Origin: JAPLKX01 sp035530195 | Lineage (GTDB): Bacteria; Hydrogenedentota; Hydrogenedentia; Hydrogenedentales; SLHB01 | Direction: 5' to 3' | Assembly: GCA_035530195.1 (NCBI GenBank) | Contig: DATKVG010000161.1 | Coordinates: forward strand, 1 to 19,669 | Length of the DNA stretch: 19,669 nucleotides | Part shown: positions 7,581-15,573 of the stretch, piece after piece | Numbering within the stretch: the stretch's first letter is position 1 | How the letters are laid out: each line of letters begins with the position of its first letter | Notes under the pieces: generated by a model | The model's database searches: none | What the model was told of the DNA's origin: nothing | The model's input: only the letters and a program-made list of their open reading frames with translations | Position numbers and translations under genes: made by a program

Positions 7581-8339
7581 TCAGCCGCCGGTTTTCCGCT
7601 GTTTCCTGGCGCAACCCACCACCCGAATCGCGAACAGCGGGTTCCCGATCAGGTAGCGGCGCCACATGATGCGCGGCTCCAGATAAAGCCGGTGCAGCCA
7701 CTGCAGGCTGTAACGCCGCATCAGCACCGGCGCCTCTTTCAGCGTCCCGGCAATGATTTTCATCGTGCCCGCGCCAATCGACCACACGATCGATTCCGTG
7801 CAAATCGCGCTCGCCAGCTTGCTGATACGCTCCGTCTTCGGACTACCCATCCCCAGAAACACGAAGTCCGCGTTCTTGTGTGCAGCCAGTATCCGCTCAT
7901 ACTCCGCGTCGGTGCAAAAACCCGATGCCGCCTCCAGAATCCGGCAATGCGACGATAGCTGCTCGATGTTGTGCGCCGTCAAGGCCACCTCCCGCTCCGT
8001 CACACCCAGAAGAACACCCCGGCTCCCAGGCATCTGGTCGGATTCCAGGAACGCGCGAAACGCTTCCGTCATATTGCAGCGCTCCGGGATCTTTTTCCCG
8101 AACAGCGGCGCCGCCATCACGATCCCCATGCCATCCGCCGTTACGATACGCGCCTCGTTCAGCGCCTGCCGCAGCGACACATCTGAAAACGCCAGGTTGT
8201 AAATATGGGCGTTCACGCAAAGGATGGTGCGCGGCTGCACCGTCTTGTCGCGCAGCAGCATCCGCACCTCCAACAACAACTGCGGTATGGTGTGCGTCGA
8301 ACACCTCAAATACCCCATCTCAAACGTGAACGGTTCCAT
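7581..8339 (-). CDS. WecG/TagA/CpsF family glycosyltransferase (GT26)
   Basis: The protein has 252 residues from ATG 8339, whose A is also the last base of the upstream TGA (TGATG), so translation is probably coupled. The frame is open further to 8627, but those codons lie inside the methyltransferase gene and show no family features. Family landmarks are VNAHIYNLA (42-50), TADGMG with Asp69 (67-72), FLGMGSPKTE (161-170, where relatives usually have K-Q-E), a GAGTM segment and the C-terminal tail EPRIMWRRYL (221-230), thought in this family to pack on the membrane. Members transfer a sugar, typically N-acetylmannosamine or its uronate, to a lipid-PP-GlcNAc acceptor at the inner face of the cytoplasmic membrane. 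The usual ERVxGxDL segment is here ERCNMTEAF, so the substrate may differ. It is the last gene of the seven-gene operon. Confidence 0.9.
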   Translation of the reverse strand: MEPFTFEMGYLRCSTHTIPQLLLEVRMLLRDKTVQPRTILCVNAHIYNLAFSDVSLRQALNEARIVTADGMGIVMAAPLFGKKIPERCNMTEAFRAFLESDQMPGSRGVLLGVTEREVALTAHNIEQLSSHCRILEAASGFCTDAEYERILAAHKNADFVFLGMGSPKTERISKLASAICTESIVWSIGAGTMKIIAGTLKEAPVLMRRYSLQWLHRLYLEPRIMWRRYLIGNPLFAIRVVGCARKQRKTGG

Positions 8340-9115
8340 CAGTTTTTCTCGCGCACAGGCTGCATCGTAAACACCGCCTGCCCGGGTTTCGCGCCGGTGC
8401 TCCTGGCAACCAGGCCACCCAACTTCAACCAGCCCCGCCTCCCAATCGCCGCCGCGCAAAACCCAAGAAACAGGCTCAGACCCTGCGCCGCAACGCGACC
8501 GCAACGCGACCGTTTCTCGAAAACCGGCAATGCGCAGTACGTGAACGGGTCGAACTCGAAGGCGTCGATGATTTCGACACCCGCCGCTGCCGCCCAGTCT
8601 TGCACGAGGCGCGTGTCGACCACCCATTCATGGCTGTCGTGCCCGACACGCTCGTTGATCGGCAGCACCGCCACGAGGCAGCCACCCGGCTCGACGCAAT
8701 CCGTCAGGCGCTTCAGCAATTCCACCGGGGCTTTCACATGTTCCAGCACATGGCTTGCCACCACCACGTTGTAACGGCCTACCAGCAGTGCGTGGTCGCG
8801 CCACCCCGCTTCGTCGATAGCCCGCAAATCGACGTGCGGGTATTTCTTCGCGCGCAGACTTCTTGCGACCCGCTCCACGTGCAGCGCGTCCAGTTCCACC
8901 CCAAACAACAGCGCCGTCCTGGGGCAATGCCGGAAAAACGTCCCCGCCCCGAACCCATAATCGAAAACCCGCTTCCCCTGGAGATCCACGCCCTGTCGTT
9001 CCAGCGCGTGCAATACGCCCAGCACCTTGGCCAGCCGCATGTACGCCAGATGGTACAGCCACGACTGGCGGTTCCGGTATACGTGGTAGTAGGTTTCCTG
9101 CCGCGATGCCGTCAT
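8339..9115 (-). CDS. Class I SAM-dependent methyltransferase
   Basis: The protein has 258 residues from ATG 9115, with AAGG six bases upstream and a four-base ATGA overlap with the preceding glycosyltransferase gene. Motif I is VFDYGFGAGT (50-59). The acidic residue for the SAM ribose is probably Glu74 in GVELD, and SHVLEHV (121-127) followed by a proline-glycine turn (VEPGG) matches the post-II/motif IV pattern of UbiE/Methyltransf_11-like enzymes. In a polysaccharide operon it most likely methylates a sugar hydroxyl or a chain end. Acceptor specificity cannot be read from the sequence. The C-terminus has a short hydrophobic stretch (LSLFLGFCAAAIG), which may touch the membrane. Confidence 0.88.
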   Translation of the reverse strand: MTASRQETYYHVYRNRQSWLYHLAYMRLAKVLGVLHALERQGVDLQGKRVFDYGFGAGTFFRHCPRTALLFGVELDALHVERVARSLRAKKYPHVDLRAIDEAGWRDHALLVGRYNVVVASHVLEHVKAPVELLKRLTDCVEPGGCLVAVLPINERVGHDSHEWVVDTRLVQDWAAAAGVEIIDAFEFDPFTYCALPVFEKRSRCGRVAAQGLSLFLGFCAAAIGRRGWLKLGGLVARSTGAKPGQAVFTMQPVREKN

Positions 9116-10287
9116 GGCGCGCCTTCTCCGCGACGGCCTTTTATCGCTCGTTCATACACGCTCATGAGACGGTCATAGTGCGCATCCTCGGTGTGCTCCC
9201 GCATCATCTTCTCCCGCCCCGCCCGGCCCATTTGCCCGCACAACCGGGGGTTCTCCCACATCGTGCGCATCTTTTCCGCAAGATGCGCCGCGTTTCCCGG
9301 CTCAAACAGAAGCCCCGTCACCCCGTCTTCCACCAGTTCGGCGATTGCGCCCAGATTCGACGCAACCACCGGAACGCCGTAGCTCATCGCTTCCGCCATC
9401 ACCAGCCCAAACGTCTCAAACCAGATGCTTGGAAATACCAGAAATCGCGCACCCCGGTACAACGCCTCCACTTCGCTCCGGCTCAATTCGCCAAGAAAAT
9501 GCACGTTCTTCGGCGCCCTCTTGACGATATCCCGCATCGGCGTCCAGTCGCCCGCAACACGCAATTCGTAGCCCGTCAAACGGGCCGCCGACACCATCGT
9601 CTCAATCCCCTTCTCGGAACTCAGCCGGCCCACGTACACAACGTAACCGTTCAACGAGCAATCGACTCCGGCCGCCGGAAGTTCCAGCGAATGCGGAACC
9701 GTCGTAATCCGCGCTTCCGGAAAACCCGCCGCTACCAATTTCCGCTTCACAAACGACGCCGGCGTGATGAACTCCGCAACGTTGTCCAGAAAAAGCCGAT
9801 TCTTCCTGGCGACGGCCGACCGCAACGCATAGGCGAGGCTTTCGAGGCGGTTGCCTCGGCAGTTTTTCAGAACGCACCAATACTCCCTCCCCCCGCAGCA
9901 CAATTCGCAAACACGGCCGCCGCACACGTGCGTCGCCGAGGGACATGTCAGCCGGTAGTCGTGGCACGTCATCACTACCGGGACTCCCGCCCGCGCGCAA
10001 TCGCGCAACACCCACGGCGAGAACAGCGGATAGACGTCGTGAATATGCATCACGTCCGGGCGCAGTTCGCGGATGGTTTCTCTTACAAGTCGCCGGCCCG
10101 ACGCCGAGTAAATACCGCCGATAAACGCCCGTGCCTTCCCCGCAAGCCCGTCGCCCAGCAAACGGCTGTCCCGGGTGAGCAGCATGCTCTCGTGACCGCG
10201 TTTCTTCAGCAGTGCCGTCGCCTTCTCCGCCACGATGTCCGCCCCGCCGCGGAACCGGTGCAGGTTGATGAGTTGGATTACCTTCAT
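9112..10287 (-). CDS. GT4 family glycosyltransferase with a cysteine-rich insertion
   Basis: The protein has 391 residues from ATG 10287, with AAGG eight bases upstream and a four-base overlap with the GT2 gene before it. It has the two-Rossmann GT-B layout: a glycine-rich N-terminal loop (RFRGGAD, 11-17), VYVGRLSSEKGIE (217-229) at the start of the nucleotide-sugar domain and the E-x7-E motif as ETFGLVMAE (Glu291, Glu299). Between residues 108 and 143 are eight cysteines (108, 115, 122, 127, 130, 131, 138, 143), which look like a metal-binding or disulfide cluster found in a subset of GT4 enzymes. It should add a sugar to the growing lipid-linked repeat unit in the cytoplasm. Donor and acceptor are unknown. 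Confidence 0.92.
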   Translation of the reverse strand: MKVIQLINLHRFRGGADIVAEKATALLKKRGHESMLLTRDSRLLGDGLAGKARAFIGGIYSASGRRLVRETIRELRPDVMHIHDVYPLFSPWVLRDCARAGVPVVMTCHDYRLTCPSATHVCGGRVCELCCGGREYWCVLKNCRGNRLESLAYALRSAVARKNRLFLDNVAEFITPASFVKRKLVAAGFPEARITTVPHSLELPAAGVDCSLNGYVVYVGRLSSEKGIETMVSAARLTGYELRVAGDWTPMRDIVKRAPKNVHFLGELSRSEVEALYRGARFLVFPSIWFETFGLVMAEAMSYGVPVVASNLGAIAELVEDGVTGLLFEPGNAAHLAEKMRTMWENPRLCGQMGRAGREKMMREHTEDAHYDRLMSVYERAIKGRRGEGAP

Positions 10288-11276
10288 GGGCCGCGCCTTG
10301 CCGCGTACCGGGGCTCATTGCGAAGCTGCAGCCGCGCGTGGTACCGCGGCTGGGAAAACAAGCCCGGCGACACATAATAGAGCGTTTTGCGGGCATACGA
10401 AACTGCCCGCAACACCAGGCACCACCGGGTCAGCGACTCCTTGCCGTCGGCCCGCATTCGCGCCCATGCCAGAAGCGGCCCATGTACCAGCAGCGTCTGC
10501 CCAAGCCGCGCTACGCTCGCAAGGACCGCCCTGAAAAGGCCCCATTCCCGCACGTCGCGTGAAGCAAACGCCGCACCCAGGCGCGCCGCATGCCAGCGGA
10601 AGAAGCTCGCCTCGAGCCGTTCCGCAGGCACCACGTGATGCACGATTGCCTTTGGCGTGTACCAGCACGGGTAACCCTTCGCACGGAACCGCCTGACGTA
10701 ATCCCAGTCTTCCCACCCGTCGAAAATCGTCTCGTCGAACGCGCCCACGGCGTCCAGCGCCGCCTTCCTGACCAGCGCGTTGCCCGTACACGACGCATAA
10801 CGGCGCACCATCCTGTGGGCCGTGTCCCCCTCGCCGATCTCGCCAAGACACGCCCGCAGGAACGCGTTTAATCCCGCCGCCTGGTCCGCCGTCAACAGCA
10901 AGTCTCTCGGCCCGTCCACCCAGTCAGCCCCCGTCTCATCCGCCGTCGAGTATAAGGCCGAAAGCCAGCTTGGCCCGGTCGTTTGATCCTGGTCGAACCA
11001 GGCGATCCAATCGCCGCGCGACTCACGAATGCCCGTGTTGCGCGCGTGCGAGACGCCTTTTCCCTCCGCTTGAACGTATCTGACCGGCGCCGCCGCCGAC
11101 TTCGCAAATTCCCCTACAAACCGTTCGGTGTTCGCCGAAGGCTCGTCGTCGATGACGAGTATTTCAAACGTAAGCAGGCCGCGCGTCTCCTGGGCCGCCA
11201 TGCATTCCAGCGCCTGCGCCAAGAAGGCGCCGGGCTTGTATACGCAGACATTGATGCTAACCGTTGGCCGGTTCAT
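10284..11276 (-). CDS. GT2 family glycosyltransferase
   Basis: The protein has 330 residues from ATG 11276, preceded by GAGGTGG four bases upstream. Its start lies 20 bases inside the end of the polymerase gene. The GT-A domain shows the N-terminal VSINVCVYKPG strand, the VIDDEPS turn (41-47), the metal-binding Asp95-Gln-Asp97 in WFDQDQ and the Glu189-Asp190 pair in GWEDWDY that usually holds the catalytic base. The C-terminal 100 residues are basic and partly hydrophobic and may lie along the membrane. It is expected to transfer an activated hexose or related sugar to the polyprenyl-linked oligosaccharide. Confidence 0.92.
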   Translation of the reverse strand: MNRPTVSINVCVYKPGAFLAQALECMAAQETRGLLTFEILVIDDEPSANTERFVGEFAKSAAAPVRYVQAEGKGVSHARNTGIRESRGDWIAWFDQDQTTGPSWLSALYSTADETGADWVDGPRDLLLTADQAAGLNAFLRACLGEIGEGDTAHRMVRRYASCTGNALVRKAALDAVGAFDETIFDGWEDWDYVRRFRAKGYPCWYTPKAIVHHVVPAERLEASFFRWHAARLGAAFASRDVREWGLFRAVLASVARLGQTLLVHGPLLAWARMRADGKESLTRWCLVLRAVSYARKTLYYVSPGLFSQPRYHARLQLRNEPRYAARRGP

Positions 11277-12585
11277 GGCCCACCTCGGGTATCCGTTCCG
11301 GCTCCGGGATAAATGCCAGCTTCATCACGATGGCCAGCACCACGAACGTCTGCAACTGGGTCGCCAATTGCACGGAAACAAACGTATTGTGAATGACATA
11401 AAGGACGAGCAGCGCCAGGGCCGCGGCATCATCGGCGCTGCCGGAACGCCGACAGCAGGCGTGCAACTGCTTCATCGCAAGGACAAGGATCAACCCGTAG
11501 GCAAGCGCTCCGGGAAGCCCCACGCCCAGCAGCAGGTCCAGAAACCCGTTGTGCGTGTGCTGGCTGGTAAACCCGCTCGCGTCCGTTATCGCAAAGGTAA
11601 AATTGCGCGTCCAAAACCCGTCGTATCCATAGCCCAGCACCGGCCGGCGCCCCACGAACTTGAGGCACTCCCGCCAGAGCGCGTCCCGCCCCTGCATCTC
11701 GTAAACGCTGTCAACCGTCCTGCCGAACAGCAGCGCGTCCTCCGTTGTCGACAACAGCCCCGCGCGCAACGAGGGGAACGCCAGCACGACCGCAGCCGCG
11801 GCAATTCCCAGCACCGCCACTTTTCGAAACTGCGGCCGAACCACCCAGCCGTACACCACCAGCGCCGCGAGCGTCGCGCCCGCCGGACCGCGCGATCTTG
11901 TCAACAGCATGAACAACAACGCACCTGCCGCCGCGATCAGGTAAAAGCGCCGGTGTTCCTTCGAGCCTCGCGCCAGCGCCAACGCCGCAACCGCCGCCAT
12001 GCCGCAATGCGCCCCTTGGAAAATCGGATTCATCACCCCGGCAAAACGGTACTCGGAGTCCCACGGCCTGAACGTGCCCAGCACCATTTCCGCCGCCAGG
12101 CCCAGCACGATCGTCGCGCATCCCGAAATAAAAGCAAACCGCAGCAGGTCGCGCAACGTCATCCGTTCCGCCGCGGCCAATGCCGCGAGCAGCAGGATTG
12201 CCAGGATAACCACCCGCCGCAACGTCAGCGCCCCGTCATAAGACCACAACAGGCTCGCCCACGCCCACGCCACGAAGAAAATCATCAGGCCGGCAATCGG
12301 CCCATTGGCCCGGATCGGGTTGCGCCCCCGCCGCAACAGGCTCACTGCCGCAACCGCCCCCAGCACCAGCAGCGCAATCTGCCGCTGCACGTTCCCCGCT
12401 TCCGTCAGCTCGACCGACTCCTCGAGCTTGGCCTCGATTGTCTGATCTTTTCGCTCGACATAATGCACGGACATCAGAAAGTCGAAAGAGGCCGCCCCGA
12501 ATACGATCAGGAGGAAACCGTAGACTACCCAGGGTGGCCGCGCCCGCACCGTGGTTTCATTGGCACGTATGACCGCTCCGTTCAT
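11257..12585 (-). CDS. O-antigen ligase/polymerase-like membrane protein (Wzy_C family)
   Basis: The protein has 442 residues from ATG 12585, overlapping the upstream stop by four bases. It has about ten to twelve hydrophobic segments. LLTRSRGPA (227-235) has the conserved Ser-Arg-Gly turn of the family. The large extracytoplasmic loop contains GRDALWRECLKFV (299-311), GYGYDGFW (318-325) and HTHNGFLDLLLGVGLPGALA (343-362), the hallmark of the Wzy_C/O-antigen ligase family. The same fold serves Wzy polymerases, WaaL-type ligases and some protein O-oligosaccharyltransferases, so the label is deliberately broad. With a flippase in the same operon, a Wzy-like polymerase is the likelier reading. 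Confidence 0.88.
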   Translation of the reverse strand: MNGAVIRANETTVRARPPWVVYGFLLIVFGAASFDFLMSVHYVERKDQTIEAKLEESVELTEAGNVQRQIALLVLGAVAAVSLLRRGRNPIRANGPIAGLMIFFVAWAWASLLWSYDGALTLRRVVILAILLLAALAAAERMTLRDLLRFAFISGCATIVLGLAAEMVLGTFRPWDSEYRFAGVMNPIFQGAHCGMAAVAALALARGSKEHRRFYLIAAAGALLFMLLTRSRGPAGATLAALVVYGWVVRPQFRKVAVLGIAAAAVVLAFPSLRAGLLSTTEDALLFGRTVDSVYEMQGRDALWRECLKFVGRRPVLGYGYDGFWTRNFTFAITDASGFTSQHTHNGFLDLLLGVGLPGALAYGLILVLAMKQLHACCRRSGSADDAAALALLVLYVIHNTFVSVQLATQLQTFVVLAIVMKLAFIPEPERIPEVGHEPANG

Positions 12586-13979
12586 CGCTTTCCCGTTCCC
12601 TGCCGCACCGCCGCCCAGTGCATGAGCCGGTCGTACAACTCGCTCGCCGTCCGGTTGTTCCTCACGGCGAACGCGCCCACCCGGCGCAGCAACGGAACCT
12701 GTCGCCGGTATTCAATGCACAGGCGTTTCACTTCCTTCAGGTCCTCCTCGATGCTTTGGCAAAACACCTCTCCCCGCCAAAATCGAACCGGCGGGCGTTT
12801 CGTGCGTTTTCCCGCGTTCGACCATACTAATTCGCATGCGCGGTCAAAGAAAAGCGCCAACCGCCCGCGGGCCTGATCGAAATCCGGCGCGTGCCACCCC
12901 TCGCAGGCTGCAAGCGCCTCGGCTATCTTCTCGCGTAACGGTGAAACCTCGTATACGCAACAGCCCGCCGCGCCAACCGCGTCGAGCACCGCGGGGTTCT
13001 TCCTCATCTTGCTCAACGAGAAACTCACCGCCGGCTTCCCGAACGCCAGCGTCACCAGCGCCCCGTGCAGGCTGGTCCCCACGAACAGCGCCGCCTGCCT
13101 CAGAATGGCAGCGGTCTCGAGCGACGTCAACGCCGCGCCGACCGTTACGGTCTTGACGCCGCGGCGCGCGAAAATGCCTCTCATAATGCCGCACGCAACC
13201 AGGTCGTTCAGGTGATGGCAGATGGGAACGAAAACCACCGGCAGGCCCGCGTGCCGCAGGGTTTCCGCCGCCGCCTCGGCAAACGGCTCGAGTTCCGCAC
13301 CAAGAAAAAGCGACGCCTGTACCGCGACATACTTCTCCGGCAGCGCAAACCGGCGTTTCAGCTTTTCGAAACTCGCTTCCCATTCCGCGCGGCCCTGCAA
13401 CTGCGGCGTCAATATGGCCGAATCCGGCACGATCTCGGGCGACATCCCCAGATGCCGCAAGTAGTCGGCCGTAAGTGCGTCCCGGACTCCCGCGAGGGCC
13501 GCCACGCCGAGGTATTTGCGGGCAAGATCGTTGTAGGCCGCGTCAAACGGGCCAAGCCCGACGCCGTTCAGGATCAGCGGGCTTCCCCACGCCCGCGCGA
13601 TCATTGCCGGCAACAGCCAGCATTTCAACGAGTATGGGTAAAGCAGCCGAATCTCCGGATAAGAAAAAAGCACGTGCTCCGTCGACAAAAGCGCGCCGCC
13701 CCCAATCATGAAAGCCGGGGAATCCTCCTCGAACGCCTCCCCCAACTCGGAAAAAGCGTAAACGCGCGAGTAGTCGGCCGTGGGCGGGATACGGTTCGTC
13801 GGGCTGAATGCCATAACGTCCGCGTTCTCGAGCCGCCGCGAGATCTGCTGCCGTACCACCAGCGGGAAAAGGCAATCCCCGAAATTGGCCGTGTCAAACG
13901 TTCCAAACAGCGCCACGCGCCTCTTGGCTGCGGCGCCGGGCGGCGTCTGTTTCCTTCCGTTTTCCGATGCGCGGGTCAC
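12582..13979 (-). CDS. Polysaccharide pyruvyl transferase family protein
   Basis: The protein has 465 residues starting at GTG 13979. The GTG forms a GTGA overlap with the flippase stop, and GGAG sits five bases upstream (13988-13985). The frame is open for another 198 codons, but that part is glycine/arginine-rich, antisense-like and lies wholly within the flippase gene. Family features are LFGTFDTANFGD (24-35), MIGGGALLS (91-99), an RDALT turn (166-170), VPDSAI (184-189), the phosphate-site PICHH (252-256) and FVGTSLHG (299-306) close to the end of the catalytic core. Relatives (CsaB, WcaK and others) add a pyruvyl ketal to a sugar using phosphoenolpyruvate, but some members transfer other groups. 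The basic, Arg-rich C-terminus (about 400-465) is longer than usual and unassigned. Confidence 0.88.
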   Translation of the reverse strand: MTRASENGRKQTPPGAAAKRRVALFGTFDTANFGDCLFPLVVRQQISRRLENADVMAFSPTNRIPPTADYSRVYAFSELGEAFEEDSPAFMIGGGALLSTEHVLFSYPEIRLLYPYSLKCWLLPAMIARAWGSPLILNGVGLGPFDAAYNDLARKYLGVAALAGVRDALTADYLRHLGMSPEIVPDSAILTPQLQGRAEWEASFEKLKRRFALPEKYVAVQASLFLGAELEPFAEAAAETLRHAGLPVVFVPICHHLNDLVACGIMRGIFARRGVKTVTVGAALTSLETAAILRQAALFVGTSLHGALVTLAFGKPAVSFSLSKMRKNPAVLDAVGAAGCCVYEVSPLREKIAEALAACEGWHAPDFDQARGRLALFFDRACELVWSNAGKRTKRPPVRFWRGEVFCQSIEEDLKEVKRLCIEYRRQVPLLRRVGAFAVRNNRTASELYDRLMHWAAVRQGTGKR

Positions 13980-15460
13980 GGCCGCTCCGCCCCTTCCTGG
14001 CCCGGCAACAGCATGCCGCCGACCCGCGCAAGCCGCTGCCGAAAGCTCGAAAATGAAACCGCCGCCCAACCCGCCATGCCAACAAGCACCACGCCCAGCA
14101 GGGTCAACGCTACCGTGATTACGGCGTCGCGCGCGCCGGCCGCCACTATCGCGCCCGATAAGCCGATGCAAAAAAGCGCCGCCGCGAATGGCCAAAAGCA
14201 GGACGACGCCGGCAAGTTGTGCCGCCGCGAAAGCCGCCGGACCGGATACCACAACGCGGCCATCTCGCCAAGAACCGAAGACGCCGCCACCCACGCCAGG
14301 TCTGCCCGCATCAGCACGGCGATAACCGCGGCCACGACCCCTGTCAACCGGTACGCGTTGGCATACATCAGGCTTTGCGTGTCGCCTTTGGCCATGGCCG
14401 AAAGCGAAGGCGCCAGCCGCAGCAGCCGGATCGCCTGGCTTGCCGCCAGCCAGCCCAAGAGCACGCCCGCCGCGCGGTACGGCTCGCCGTACAGAATCAC
14501 CACCACCGGCTGCCCCGCGATCACCAGCACCGCCCCATACACCGCCGCAATCAGCGAAAATGTCCCTACGCAAAGTCTGTGGCGGCGCAAGAAGTCGCGC
14601 GGCTCTTCCTGCGCCCGCGACAGCGCCGGGAGCGTCAGCGTCTGCACAACCTTGAACAGCGAGCCGCTCAGCGTCATCACCAGGCCTGCCGCCACCGAAT
14701 ACAGGCCCAGGTCCGCCATCGTGTACGCGGTGCCAACGAGCAACCGATCCCCCTGCGAAATCGTGAAGAACAACATCCCATTCAGCAACAACGGCCAGCC
14801 GAATCCCAGAATCTCAGTCAGGCTTGCCTTGTCCCACGCAAGCTTGTACGGCCGTTCCGCCAACGCGTGGGACGCTACCACCGCCACGACTCCCTGCCCG
14901 ACCAGTAGCCAAAGCGACGCCGAATAGTCCTGCAACCACGCCGCCACGGGCCATGCCGCCGCCGCCGACAACACCTTCGGAACCAGGCTCGCCGCTATCC
15001 CTGGCCGAAACCGCATCGCACGTTCCATGCGGAACACGTCCAGGTGCAAGAAACCCTCGAGTATCGGGACCACCGCCAATACCTGAAACGCCCAACGCGC
15101 CTCCGGCACGCCGAACATCGCCGACACCGGCCACGCAAACACCAGAATCAGCCCACCATTGACTAGCCCCCGCACCAATTGCACCGAATGGGCCGTCGCG
15201 AGGAGAGCAGCTTCTTCCCCCTTCTTCGATTGCACCATCAGCATGTTCAGCGCCATGTTGCTGATCGTTTGCAGCACCTGCACCGTCAGCGCAAACGTGG
15301 CCGCAACGCCGAAATCTTCCGGCCCCAGGATGCGCGCCAGCACCAGGTAACGAACAAAATTCGCCGCAAAACCAAGCGCCTCTCCCAGCGCAAGGTCGCG
15401 CGTACCCCGGACTGTCTTCCCGCGATCAACCGTCACTGCTCTTAATTTCTCCACATTCAT
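13976..15460 (-). CDS. Oligosaccharide flippase (MOP superfamily, Wzx-like)
   Basis: The protein has 494 residues from ATG 15460. It has about fourteen hydrophobic helices with short basic cytoplasmic loops, and an N-terminal half with RYLVLARILGPEDFGVAATF, the sequence signature of polysaccharide biosynthesis flippases (Polysacc_synt). It should move undecaprenyl-linked repeat units across the inner membrane. The frame is open to 15535, but that would place the start upstream of the promoter -10 and inside the terminator, so 15460 is preferred. No Shine-Dalgarno precedes it (CCAGCGTG), in contrast to the other genes here. It is the first gene of the seven-gene operon, and its TGA overlaps the GTG of the next gene. 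Confidence 0.92.
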   Translation of the reverse strand: MNVEKLRAVTVDRGKTVRGTRDLALGEALGFAANFVRYLVLARILGPEDFGVAATFALTVQVLQTISNMALNMLMVQSKKGEEAALLATAHSVQLVRGLVNGGLILVFAWPVSAMFGVPEARWAFQVLAVVPILEGFLHLDVFRMERAMRFRPGIAASLVPKVLSAAAAWPVAAWLQDYSASLWLLVGQGVVAVVASHALAERPYKLAWDKASLTEILGFGWPLLLNGMLFFTISQGDRLLVGTAYTMADLGLYSVAAGLVMTLSGSLFKVVQTLTLPALSRAQEEPRDFLRRHRLCVGTFSLIAAVYGAVLVIAGQPVVVILYGEPYRAAGVLLGWLAASQAIRLLRLAPSLSAMAKGDTQSLMYANAYRLTGVVAAVIAVLMRADLAWVAASSVLGEMAALWYPVRRLSRRHNLPASSCFWPFAAALFCIGLSGAIVAAGARDAVITVALTLLGVVLVGMAGWAAVSFSSFRQRLARVGGMLLPGQEGAERP

Positions 15461-15468
15461 CACGCTGG

Positions 15469-15497
15469 AGTATAGGTTCCCGCGCGCAAGCTGTCTA
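15469..15497 (-). promoter_or_regulatory. Sigma70-like promoter of the polysaccharide operon
   Basis: TAGACA (15497-15492) and TATACT (15474-15469) on the minus strand are separated by exactly 17 bases. Each hexamer matches the consensus at five of six positions. The -10 ends eight bases before the ATG at 15460, so initiation at the usual distance would fall at about 15462-15460, at or next to the start codon. Confidence 0.65.
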
Positions 15498-15508
15498 CTT
15501 CCGAGAAT

Positions 15509-15541
15509 AAAAAAAGGGCCGGACATCGATCGCATCCGGCC
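15509..15541 (-). terminator. Rho-independent terminator of the papain-RTX gene
   Basis: On the minus strand, 32 bases after the stop of the 15574-19572 gene, GGCCGGA (15541-15535) and TCCGGCC (15523-15517) form a perfect 7-bp GC-rich stem with an 11-base loop. It is followed by C and seven T (15515-15509). The -35 of the operon promoter begins 11 bases further on, so this hairpin separates two same-strand transcription units. Confidence 0.88.
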
Positions 15542-15573
15542 TTCACAACTTTTCTTTTAAACAACGGCCCGCG

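Noticed and set aside
8340..8627. 96-codon N-terminal extension of the WecG/TagA-type frame
   Set aside because: It is out-of-frame translation of the methyltransferase gene, without family similarity. ATG 8339 gives the normal family length.
13980..14573. 198-codon N-terminal extension of the pyruvyl transferase frame
   Set aside because: It is glycine/arginine-rich out-of-frame translation of the flippase gene. GTG 13979 has a GGAG site and the usual stop-start overlap.
13065..14927. A 620-codon open frame on the plus strand, with similar long plus-strand frames at 11128-12876 and 8863-10377
   Set aside because: They lie opposite genes with clear family motifs. Their translations are Arg/Pro/His/Gln-rich without any domain pattern, as expected from GC-rich antisense frames, and no ribosome-binding sites fit.
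15461..15535. 25-codon extension of the flippase frame
   Set aside because: It would start within the terminator hairpin and upstream of the promoter -10, and it adds no conserved residues.
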